A stretch of 60,824 nucleotides of DNA from a bacterium HR15. Its GTDB lineage: Bacteria; Armatimonadota; Fimbriimonadia; Fimbriimonadales; GBS-DC. The notes under the pieces were generated by a model. It worked only from the letters and a program-made list of their open reading frames with translations, did not search any database and had not been told where the DNA came from. The stretch spans positions 1 through 60,824 of the forward strand of contig BEHR01000022.1 of assembly GCA_002898555.1 (NCBI GenBank), read 5' to 3'. Made by a program: the position numbers and the translations under genes. This document shows positions 51,548-58,649 of this stretch, in pieces; position 1 is the first letter of the stretch, and each line of letters starts with the position of its first letter.

Positions 51548-52456
51548 ATGAGCGACCGTCGGTGGCTGCTGTTGTTGAGCCTGTTGCCCGATGTGGGGCG
51601 ACAGACCCTACGCCATCTGTTGGAGCGCCAGCAGGTGTGGCGTCTTACGCCCGACGAGGTGCTTCACCTGCCTGCTGAGACGCTGCAGCGTGAATACCAC
51701 CTGCCACCACGCGCCTTCCATGCGCTGCGCGAGAACCTGCCTGCCCTCCGGGGTGAGGCGGAACGGCTGGAGGCGTACCTGACGCGCTGTGGGGTACGCT
51801 GGCTCAGTTTTCAGGACGCGGCGTATCCGCACCGGCTGGAATATATGCCTGACCCGCCTGCCCTGCTCTTTCTGTATGGCAACTACGAGCTGCTGAATCA
51901 GCCGACCTTCGCGCTGCTGGCGTCGCATACTATCTCCGCAGAAGGGCTTGCCGAACTGGAGCAAGTGGCGCAGAGCTTCTTCAGCAACGGCTGGGTGCCG
52001 ATGGTCAGCGCCACTCAGCCCGCCTACCAGCGGCTGCTGCTCTGTGCGCTGCGAGCGAGCCATCCCTATATCTTGGTGCTGGATCGGGGGCTGTTGCGTG
52101 CCTTTGGCGAGGACCTGCGCAAGGAACCGCTTCGTCAGGCGCGCATCTGGCAGGCAGAGTTTGACCCCTCCAGAGCGTTGGCAATCAGTCCCTTTCGCCT
52201 GCGCGATGGCTGGATCGCCTCTAACAGCCGTTATCGCGATGCGCTGATCGCCTATCTGACCGATGCACCCGTTGTGATTGAGGCGCGCCCTGACGGCTAC
52301 ATCGTGCAACTCGGTCGCGAGTTGCTCCAGCGCAACGGCACGCTATCGGTGCTGGCACATCGGCTGGCACAGCTGCCCGGCAACCACCAGCTTATCGAGG
52401 CAGGTGGCAAACCCATCGCGCTGGATCGGGACGAAGCGTCCCTTTTTGGGTTATAA
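51548..52456 (+). CDS. Degenerate DprA/Smf-like protein
   Basis: A 302-aa protein resembling the DNA-processing protein DprA. The N-terminal ~60 residues form a helical SAM/HhH-like domain (LLSLLPDVGRQTLRHLLE), followed by the DprA-typical AYPHRLEYMPDPPALLFLYG (~97-116). The Rossmann core follows in altered form: where DprA has GTR and SGGA motifs binding single-stranded DNA, this one reads ALLASHTISAEGLAELEQVA and PMVSATQPAYQRLLLC. The later YRDALIAYLTDAPVVIEAR retains the family's NR-x2-ALS strand position in altered form. It may have lost canonical DNA binding or adopted a regulatory role. The TAA stop lies inside the hflX -10 box. Confidence 0.7.
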   Translation: MSDRRWLLLLSLLPDVGRQTLRHLLERQQVWRLTPDEVLHLPAETLQREYHLPPRAFHALRENLPALRGEAERLEAYLTRCGVRWLSFQDAAYPHRLEYMPDPPALLFLYGNYELLNQPTFALLASHTISAEGLAELEQVAQSFFSNGWVPMVSATQPAYQRLLLCALRASHPYILVLDRGLLRAFGEDLRKEPLRQARIWQAEFDPSRALAISPFRLRDGWIASNSRYRDALIAYLTDAPVVIEARPDGYIVQLGRELLQRNGTLSVLAHRLAQLPGNHQLIEAGGKPIALDRDEASLFGL

Positions 52457-52457
52457 T
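52452..52457 (+). promoter_or_regulatory. -10 box of hflX overlapping the upstream stop codon
   Basis: TATAAT (52452-52457) contains the TAA stop of the DprA-like gene and ends 14 nt before the hflX ATG. GCGGAGGTG lies immediately before the ATG, closer than normal for a Shine-Dalgarno. Confidence 0.5.
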
Positions 52458-52471
52458 CTTAAGCGGAGGTG

Positions 52472-53743
52472 ATGCCGATCCCACATACGGCAAGAGCGAC
52501 TGTCGAGCCAGAGCGAGCGATTCTGGTGCTTTGCCACTCGGAAGTTGTGGAGGAGGATGCTTACTGGGCGGATGAGATGCGCGCGCTCAGTCAATCGGCT
52601 GGGGTGCAAGTGGTCGCGGAGATACGCCAGCGACGCCACAGTCCCGATGTTGCCACCTGCATCGGCAAAGGCAAGGCGCAGGAACTGTTCGTGCTTGCCC
52701 GCGAGAAGGATGCCAACCTGATTATCTTTGACACGGAGCTGACACCCATTCAACAGCGCAATCTGGAGGAGATTACCCAGTCGCGCGTGATTGACCGCAC
52801 GCAGCTGATTCTGGACATTTTCGCGCGGCGTGCCCGCTCAAGGGAGGGTGCGCTGCAGGTGGAACTGGCGCAGCTGCTCTATCTGATGCCGCGCCTATCG
52901 GGTAAAGGCGCCGCGCTCTCGCGATTGGGCGGCGGCATTGGCACCCGCGGTCCCGGCGAGACGAAGCTGGAGATGGATCGGCGGCGCATTCGTGAGCGGA
53001 TCGCCCACCTGCGCCACGAACTCGCGGAGATCCGCCGTCAGCGCGAGCATCAGCGTGCTGCGCGACGCCGACTGCCCTTCCCCAGCGGCGCAATCGTCGG
53101 CTACACCAACGCGGGGAAGTCCACCCTGTTGAATGTGCTCTCCGGTTCACAGACCTATGTGGATAATCGCGTGTTCGCTACGCTGGACCCGACCACACGC
53201 CGCGTGGTGCTGCCCGACGGCTGGTCGGTGCTGCTGACCGATACGGTGGGCTTCGTGGAAAACTTGCCCCCGATGCTGCTGGATGCCTTCCGTGCGACCC
53301 TCGAAGAGGTGCTGGCAGCCGATTTCCTGCTGCATGTGATTGATATCTCCAGCCCGTATTGGGAAGCTCAGCGCGACGCGGTGGAGACGACGCTGGTCGA
53401 ACTGGGCGCGGATGACAAGCCGACCATTTTAGTGTTCAACAAAGCCGATCGCGTCAAGGATACCTACTGGCTGCGTCAGCTGGTGACGGAGCATCCGAAC
53501 TCGGTCTATATCTCGGCAAAACTGGCGCAGGGTATTCCCCACTTGATGGACCGAATCGTGCAGACACTGCAAGGCATGCTGGTCAGCGTCGAGGTATGGC
53601 TGCCTTATGAATCGAGCGCGCTCGTTGCCGAGTGCTACGAGTTCGGGCGCGTGCTATCGGTCGATTATCAGGAACAGGGCATCCACCTGCGGGCGCAGGT
53701 CATTCCATCCGTTGCCGCCAAACTGCAACCCTATAGTAAGTAG
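52472..53743 (+). CDS. hflX: Ribosome-associated GTPase HflX
   Basis: A 423-aa GTPase that splits or rescues stalled ribosomes under stress. The N-terminal HflX domain (~10-180) has [35 protein letters not shown] and [20 protein letters not shown]. In the G domain, G1 is [16 protein letters not shown] (~209-224), G2 [14 protein letters not shown]3 [12 protein letters not shown] and G4 [10 protein letters not shown]; a short C-terminal ferredoxin-like domain follows. Start choice: ATG 52472 (a GTG at 52469 also exists). It has its own -10 and reads on toward thiL 17 nt downstream. Confidence 0.96.
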   Translation: MPIPHTARATVEPERAILVLCHSEVVEEDAYWADEMRALSQSAGVQVVAEIRQRRHSPDVATCIGKGKAQELFVLAREKDANLIIFDTELTPIQQRNLEEITQSRVIDRTQLILDIFARRARSREGALQVELAQLLYLMPRLSGKGAALSRLGGGIGTRGPGETKLEMDRRRIRERIAHLRHELAEIRRQREHQRAARRRLPFPSGAIVGYTNAGKSTLLNVLSGSQTYVDNRVFATLDPTTRRVVLPDGWSVLLTDTVGFVENLPPMLLDAFRATLEEVLAADFLLHVIDISSPYWEAQRDAVETTLVELGADDKPTILVFNKADRVKDTYWLRQLVTEHPNSVYISAKLAQGIPHLMDRIVQTLQGMLVSVEVWLPYESSALVAECYEFGRVLSVDYQEQGIHLRAQVIPSVAAKLQPYSK

Positions 53744-53760
53744 GGCTTGGGGAACCGCCG

Positions 53761-54774
53761 TTGGAAAATAGAGATTGGAAGCTGGACGCGGAGTACGCGC
53801 TCATCGAGCGCATCGCGCGCGCGGTCCAGGCGATGACACCACCCAGCGCGGAGGCGGGTGTCGTGACGAGCATCGGGGACGACACCGCGGTGCTTCGATG
53901 GGGAAATCACCTTTTGCTCTGGACAGTCGACATGCTTATCGAGGGGGTTCACTTTCGGCTGGACTGGACTGATGCCCATGCGCTGGGTTGGAAATCGCTC
54001 GCGGTGAACCTGAGCGACATCGCCGCGATGGGGGGCACACCGCGTGCTGCTCTATTGACGATTTCGCTGCCCCCTGAACGCACGGGCGATTGGCTCGATG
54101 AATTCCTAAAGGGCTTTTTGGAGTGCGCTCATGCATATTCTACAGCTCTGATCGGCGGCGACACGAATCGTGCCCCCTGTGCCGATGGACCCACCGTGAT
54201 CGATGTGAGCGTGCTGGGCATTATCGAGGGCTTACCGGTGCTGCGTCAGGGTGGGCGTCCCGGTGATTGGCTACTGGTCACGGGATCGCTGGGCGGCTCG
54301 CGCGCGGGATTGATGCGCCTGCTGCAAAACGACCGCTCCGATGTGGATGCGTTGAAGGCGCACTTCATGCCCGTTCCACGCCTTCGCGAGGGGCAGTTGC
54401 TGCGCCAGCGTGGCGTCCATGCCATGATGGACATCAGCGACGGGGTGGCGTCCGATCTACCGAAATTGGCACATGCCTCGCGCTGCGGCGCTCAGGTGCT
54501 CTGTGCGCAGCTGCCTGTGCATCCTGCGGCGTTGCGTTGGTGCATGGAAACAGGCGAGGACCCGGTGCGGTTTGCCCTCGCGGGAGGTGAGGATTATGAA
54601 TTATTGATTGCTGCCCCGCCCGAAACTGCACAGTCGCTCCTTGCCGAATTCTCTATGCAGACAGGCACACCTCTCACCCATATCGGCTATCTTACCGCAG
54701 GAGAGGAGCTAATCCTGCAAGACGAACAGGGCAACCTAACAGAAATGCCCACCCTTGGCTGGAGCCACTTCTGA
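53761..54774 (+). CDS. thiL: Thiamine-monophosphate kinase
   Basis: Phosphorylates thiamine monophosphate to the active cofactor thiamine diphosphate. The 337-aa product of the AIR-synthase-like fold has VTSIGDDTAVLRWGN (~36-50), WTVDMLIEGVHFRLDWTD, GWKSLAVNLSDIAAMGGTPR (~82-100), ALIGGDTNRAPC, MDISDGVASDLPKLAH (~223) and FALAGGEDYELLIAAP (~277). The start is TTG at 53761 (GGGGAACC upstream), 17 nt after hflX; the first in-frame ATG is later and would cut conserved residues. No other thi gene or TPP riboswitch is visible. Confidence 0.94.
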   Translation: MENRDWKLDAEYALIERIARAVQAMTPPSAEAGVVTSIGDDTAVLRWGNHLLLWTVDMLIEGVHFRLDWTDAHALGWKSLAVNLSDIAAMGGTPRAALLTISLPPERTGDWLDEFLKGFLECAHAYSTALIGGDTNRAPCADGPTVIDVSVLGIIEGLPVLRQGGRPGDWLLVTGSLGGSRAGLMRLLQNDRSDVDALKAHFMPVPRLREGQLLRQRGVHAMMDISDGVASDLPKLAHASRCGAQVLCAQLPVHPAALRWCMETGEDPVRFALAGGEDYELLIAAPPETAQSLLAEFSMQTGTPLTHIGYLTAGEELILQDEQGNLTEMPTLGWSHF

Positions 54775-54801
54775 ATGCCCAACGGACGGGCGATGTGCCC
54801 T

Positions 54802-56019
54802 TCAGCAAGCATGTTCACGACAGGCAGGCGTGCCGGTCCCAGGACTTCGCTTTCCTTTTGCCTGGGGGATGGTACGGAGCCGGGATGCCATCAGCCCAAG
54901 CATGGTACATGCCAGAATGCTTAGACTGGTGGGTTCAGGCACAGTGTCCAACAGGTAGGCTTCGAAGCGACCGGTCTGGGCATTGTAGCCGCGACCCACA
55001 ATATATCGCCCATCCGCAGAGACGGCACGTGCTGTCCAAAGAATCGAGCCGTCCGTGAGCAGCGCAGCATATCGTTCGTTCAGGTTCTCTAATCCATGTT
55101 GCGGGGTCCAGCGAATGGCGCGATATTCTTCCGCCGCATTTTGCGCATACCCAACAATGACCCAGCCGTTGTCCGACACATCGAAGGCGTGGCTCATTGG
55201 GTAATCATTCAGGGCGCCGAGATCCTGCAACCCTGCGTGCGCGGTCCAGCGGAAGGCGTGCGGTGGGTCGGTGCGTTCGGGTCCGATGCGCGCTGCGCCC
55301 ACAATCACCGAGCCGTCCGCAGAGACCGCCATCGCGCTGCTATTGCCTCCGTTGGGAAAAGTACCGAGGCTCTGCATGCCTTCATGCGCAGTCCATCGGA
55401 AAGCGCGACGCCTGCCCTCCGCATCATGCGCCCAACCTGCCACGACCGAGCCATCCGCCGAGATGCCGTAGGCGGCACTGAGTTGCCCACCTAAGGTGCC
55501 GAGGTCCTGCATGCCTGTCCCGCGCGTCCAGCGAAAAGCGCGGATATTGCCCTCACTGTTATCTGCCCAGCCGACGAGGGTCGCTCCGTCACGGCTCATG
55601 GCTAACGCCGCGCTCCACTCCCCGCTGAGCGTGCCCAAATCGGTCATTCCCCCACCCATCACCCAGCGGAAGGCACGCCATCGCCCGCTGGCATCCTCAG
55701 CAATCCCTATCACGACGGAGCCATCCGCAGAAACCGCGCGCCCCTCGCTGCCGTTGCCACCCAGCGTGCCAAGATCCTGCATGCCACTCTCGCGCGTCCA
55801 GCGAAAGGCACGCGGCGCAAGACGGTCATTCTGCGCAACACCCACAATCACACGCCCGTCCGGGGAGATATCATACGCATAGCTCCATGCGCCCCCAAGC
55901 GTGCCTAACCAAGTGAGGTTCTGGCCGAACATGCCGGGAAAGACGAGCAGACCTGCCCAGACTGCCAACACCCGATAGCCCCAGTGTTGCCCATCATGCG
56001 CTCTTCGTTCATGTGTCAC
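54802..56019 (-). CDS. HAF-repeat protein with PEP-CTERM sorting signal
   Basis: A 405-aa exported protein: signal peptide (VLAVWAGLLVFPGMFG), then seven or so HAF-type repeats of ~40-48 residues (pattern LGTLGG...A..IS.DG.VIVG.A....G..RAFRWT..GMQDLG) that should form a beta-propeller. Near the C-terminus are the PEP-CTERM motif VPEPTS, a helix (LSILACTMLGLMA) and a basic cluster (SRLR), the signal recognised by exosortase. Unusually, 24 more residues follow the basic cluster (IPQAKGKRSPGTGTPACREH, then AC). The start is GTG at 56019 with GAGGAGG upstream; TATAAT on the minus strand is near 56095-56090. Exosortase genes are not in the window. Confidence 0.9.
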   Translation of the reverse strand: MTHERRAHDGQHWGYRVLAVWAGLLVFPGMFGQNLTWLGTLGGAWSYAYDISPDGRVIVGVAQNDRLAPRAFRWTRESGMQDLGTLGGNGSEGRAVSADGSVVIGIAEDASGRWRAFRWVMGGGMTDLGTLSGEWSAALAMSRDGATLVGWADNSEGNIRAFRWTRGTGMQDLGTLGGQLSAAYGISADGSVVAGWAHDAEGRRRAFRWTAHEGMQSLGTFPNGGNSSAMAVSADGSVIVGAARIGPERTDPPHAFRWTAHAGLQDLGALNDYPMSHAFDVSDNGWVIVGYAQNAAEEYRAIRWTPQHGLENLNERYAALLTDGSILWTARAVSADGRYIVGRGYNAQTGRFEAYLLDTVPEPTSLSILACTMLGLMASRLRTIPQAKGKRSPGTGTPACREHAC

Positions 56020-56163
56020 GGTATGTTCCTCCTCTCCGTTCAGGTGAAACGGCGATCGCTGCTGCTATTCAAGTGTCTCACCCTATTGAATTATACCACA
56101 TCAGTGATGATGCACGGTGCATGTGTCCCCCTATTAATAAGGGCTTTGCGCCACCGAGACGGG

Positions 56164-56169
56164 TATAAT
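56164..56169 (+). promoter_or_regulatory. -10 box of phoU, leaderless spacing
   Basis: TATAAT ends 10 nt before the ATG at 56180; a second in-frame ATG follows at 56183. There is no Shine-Dalgarno in between. Confidence 0.55.
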
Positions 56170-56179
56170 CCCTGCCGAT

Positions 56180-56926
56180 ATGATGACGAGGCAAGCATTT
56201 GACGCTGAACTCAAAAGCCTGGAGACGAAGGTGCTGGCGATGGCAAGCATCGCGGAGGGAATGGTTGCCGACGCGGTGGAAGCGCTCATGCGAGGTGATT
56301 TGAAACGCGCTGAACAGGTGCTACTACGCGACGACGAGGTAGATCAAATCGATGTGGACATCGAGACGCACTGCCTGCGCCTGCTCGCCTTGCAGCAGCC
56401 GATGGCAAGCGACCTGCGCGTGATTGGCACCATCATGAAGATGATTACCGACATCGAGCGAATCGGCGACTACGCCGTGGATGTCGCCAAAGCTGCCCGT
56501 AAGATTCAGGATGAGCCGAAAGTAACGCAGATGGTGGACATTCCGCGCCTCGCCAACGCCGCGCGCCGCATGCTGCTGGATAGCATCGAAGCATTTGTCA
56601 AGCGTGACCTGCAGCTGACGCTCCATGTGTGTCAGCAGGATGATGAGGTGGACGCGCTCTATCGCCAAATCCGCACCCAACTGCAGGAAACCATGCGTCA
56701 ACACCCTGAGTATGTAACGGCGGCGTCATGGCTACTGCTGACCGCGCACTATCTGGAGCGGATTGCCGACCACGCGACCAATATCGCAGAACGTGTCTGG
56801 TTCATGGAGACGGGTCGGTTGGAACAGCTTGCCAAAAAGCATAAGAGTGGCAGCCTCGACGAAGCATATGCCGAAGCTGCCCAGCATGCCCTCGAATATC
56901 AGGCGCATGAACAACATTCAGGCTAA
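56180..56926 (+). CDS. phoU: Phosphate signalling regulator PhoU
   Basis: A 248-aa helical-bundle protein with two PhoU repeats, each with an acid-rich metal-binding motif. The first repeat reads RQAFDAELKSLETKVLAMAS ... LRDDEVDQIDVDIETHCLRL (~50-70), then RVIGTIMKMITDIERIGDYA. The second reads VCQQDDEVDALYRQIRTQLQ and TAHYLERIADHATNIAERV. It links the Pst transporter to PhoR kinase and limits phosphate uptake; pst and pho genes are not nearby, which is less common. ATG 56180 or 56183. It overlaps yggS by 20 nt. Confidence 0.96.
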   Translation: MMTRQAFDAELKSLETKVLAMASIAEGMVADAVEALMRGDLKRAEQVLLRDDEVDQIDVDIETHCLRLLALQQPMASDLRVIGTIMKMITDIERIGDYAVDVAKAARKIQDEPKVTQMVDIPRLANAARRMLLDSIEAFVKRDLQLTLHVCQQDDEVDALYRQIRTQLQETMRQHPEYVTAASWLLLTAHYLERIADHATNIAERVWFMETGRLEQLAKKHKSGSLDEAYAEAAQHALEYQAHEQHSG

Positions 56927-57581
56927 CCTCATCGCTTTGCAAGAACGCATCGCGACGGTCTGTCATCGCATAGGACGCGACCCACAGAGTATTCGGCTTG
57001 TGGCGGTGAGTAAGGGCGTGCCCGTTGAGCGTGTCCGTGAAGCCTATCACTGTGGGCTGCGCGATTTCGGTGAGAACTACTGGCAGGAAGCACGCGAGAA
57101 GCTTGCCCTGCTCCCCAACGATATCCAGTGGCACTTCATCGGACACCTGCAGACCAACAAGGTAAAGTATGTGGTCGGATGGTTCCATCTCCTACATGTT
57201 GTGGATAGGGTATCCTTAATGCAGGAGATACAGCGGGTGGCGTCGAACAGGGGCATCGTGCAACCAGTGCTGATAGAGGTGCGCCTGTCCAATGAGGCGA
57301 CACGCGCCGGCGTCTCGCCGGAGGAGATGCTCGACCTGGCGGAGGCAGTATTACAGCAGCCAAATCTATTGCTGCAGGGACTGATGGGCATCGCTCCGCT
57401 CACCGACGAGGAGTCGCGCATTCGGCAGGCGTTTCGGACCCTGAGGCGGCTGTTCGAACAGCTGCCCGAACCGAATCGTCGTTGGCTCTCGATGGGGATG
57501 AGCCACGATTTCGAAATCGCCCTCGAAGAGGGCAGCAATATGTTGCGTATCGGCACCGCGCTCTTCGGAGCCCGGGCTTAG
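56907..57581 (+). CDS. PLP homeostasis protein, YggS family
   Basis: A 224-aa single-domain TIM-barrel protein that binds pyridoxal 5'-phosphate and balances vitamin B6 and amino-acid pools. PLP Lys lies in IRLVAVSKGVPVERVREAY (~31), followed by FGENYWQEAREKL, WHFIGHLQTNKVKYVV, LIEVRLSNEATRAGVSPEE, LMGIAPLTDEE and the phosphate-binding end SMGMSHDFEIALEEGSNMLR. The start at 56907 is standard and lies inside the phoU end. It precedes sepF by 53 nt, the conserved ylmE-ylmF order of many bacteria. Confidence 0.95.
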   Translation: MNNIQANLIALQERIATVCHRIGRDPQSIRLVAVSKGVPVERVREAYHCGLRDFGENYWQEAREKLALLPNDIQWHFIGHLQTNKVKYVVGWFHLLHVVDRVSLMQEIQRVASNRGIVQPVLIEVRLSNEATRAGVSPEEMLDLAEAVLQQPNLLLQGLMGIAPLTDEESRIRQAFRTLRRLFEQLPEPNRRWLSMGMSHDFEIALEEGSNMLRIGTALFGARA

Positions 57582-57634
57582 ATCAAAGCATGGGCAGGAT
57601 GCCCACGCCACACTCAACACAGGGAGGGACTGAA

Positions 57635-58054
57635 ATGAGCCACTACTACTATGACGAACCGGAGCAGGAGCCGCGTGTGGGGCTCTGGACGCGCTTGCGC
57701 AACTGGTTCAGCCGTGAGGAGGACGAGGAGCTGGACGAGTTGCCTTATGAGTCAAGCGTGCGTTATCGCCGATTCCACCCCTATCACATCTGCGTGCGAC
57801 GCGAGGTGCATAGCCTGGAAGACGCTCGCCTGATTGCCGACGGATTGAAAGAGGGCGTTCAGCAGATTATCAACTTGGCGTCGACACCACATCCCACGCG
57901 CGAGCGTGTGATCGATTTCCTCAACGGGGTCATCTACGCGATTGAGGGCAGCGTGGAGAAGGTGAGCGAGCATGTATTTGTCTACGCGCCCCCACAGGCG
58001 ATTATCGACGCGCCCACCGCGACAATGCGACCACGCTCTGCCTCCGACGAGTAG
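57635..58054 (+). CDS. sepF: Cell-division protein SepF
   Basis: A 139-aa protein that polymerises into rings and tethers FtsZ to the membrane. The N-terminal acidic linker contains an amphipathic part (VGLWTRLRNWFSREEDEELD, ~16-35), which fits a membrane-targeting helix moved slightly inward from the extreme N-terminus. The SepF core (~50-125) has YHICVRREVHSLEDARLIAD, ERVIDFLNGVIYAIEGSVEK and VFVYAPPQA. ATG 57635 has GGGAGGG upstream. Synteny with yggS supports the call. Confidence 0.93.
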   Translation: MSHYYYDEPEQEPRVGLWTRLRNWFSREEDEELDELPYESSVRYRRFHPYHICVRREVHSLEDARLIADGLKEGVQQIINLASTPHPTRERVIDFLNGVIYAIEGSVEKVSEHVFVYAPPQAIIDAPTATMRPRSASDE

Positions 58055-58098
58055 AAGCCACCATTCGGGCAAGTGGGATTTGGCGAATAGCAAATAAC

Positions 58099-58127
58099 GA
58101 GTAGCGAGTAGATTCTACTCGCTACTC
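58099..58127. terminator. Perfect palindrome between convergent sepF and nuclease-like gene
   Basis: GAGTAGCGAGTAGA and TCTACTCGCTACTC (58099-58112 and 58114-58127) form a near-perfect palindrome between genes that end at 58054 and 58136. It probably serves as a bidirectional terminator, and it belongs to the same sequence family as the inverted repeats at 38559-38641 and 48660-48722. Confidence 0.6.
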
Positions 58128-58135
58128 ACCCCTTA

Positions 58136-58513
58136 CTACTCGCTGCTTGCCTGAAAATCGGTTTCATTCAGATGTTCGCGCCAGTGCATACCGTATTTGA
58201 GCATGATTCGCTCGAAGTCGCGTGCGCTCATCAATTTGATGCGGATGTCGGGATAGAGCGCCTGCAGCAGTGCGATTTTGCGGCGTTTGCGACGATTGAT
58301 GTTTGCCCGACGAACCGTTAACTCAATATAAAGGTCATAGTCGGGCAGGTAGAAATCGGGCGTGAACGACTCTTTTGGGTTGCCCTGCTCATCGGTGCGT
58401 AGCACAAAGGTACGTGGTTCATACTCCCAGCGGATACGATAGTAATCCAGCAAGCGGGCGAACGCCGCCTCGCTGGGATGCATAAACGACACCGTTGCCC
58501 TGCGACTGCGCAC
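58136..58513 (-). CDS. Small PD-(D/E)XK-like putative nuclease
   Basis: A 125-aa cytoplasmic protein. HPSEAAFARLLDYYRIRWEY (~12-31) provides a helix and the usual acid of small endonuclease folds; ESFTPDFYLPDYDLYIELTV (~49-68) supplies PD...E-L-T, where the classical ExK lysine is Thr; a basic helix (RRANINRRKRRKIALLQALY) follows. Homologues I recall from Actinobacteria and Chloroflexi share this pattern but are uncharacterised. GTG 58513 is preceded by GAGGAGG at 10 nt and a TATAAT box (minus 58543-58538); an ATG at 58483 is the alternative start. It may be a VSR- or Holliday-resolvase-like relative or an inactive binding protein. Confidence 0.6.
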   Translation of the reverse strand: MRSRRATVSFMHPSEAAFARLLDYYRIRWEYEPRTFVLRTDEQGNPKESFTPDFYLPDYDLYIELTVRRANINRRKRRKIALLQALYPDIRIKLMSARDFERIMLKYGMHWREHLNETDFQASSE

Positions 58514-58614
58514 GCTATATATGCCTCCTCGCGGGTTATTATACCACAACAGGCAGCGCGAAGGTAGAAATGGGGAAGCTCCTTGTCTCCTTGCCAAATG
58601 CCCCAGAAATGGGG

Positions 58615-58620
58615 TATAAT
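58615..58620 (+). promoter_or_regulatory. -10 box of the WD40 gene
   Basis: TATAAT, 29 nt before the ATG at 58650. The implied short leader contains GAGAGGT about 8 nt before the start, so this gene has a conventional ribosome site. Confidence 0.5.
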
Positions 58621-58649
58621 AGGACAGCAACCATTGAGAGGTATCAGCA

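Noticed and set aside
53744-53760. TPP riboswitch before thiL
   Set aside because: Only 17 nt separate hflX from thiL; there is no room or conserved core for a THI element.
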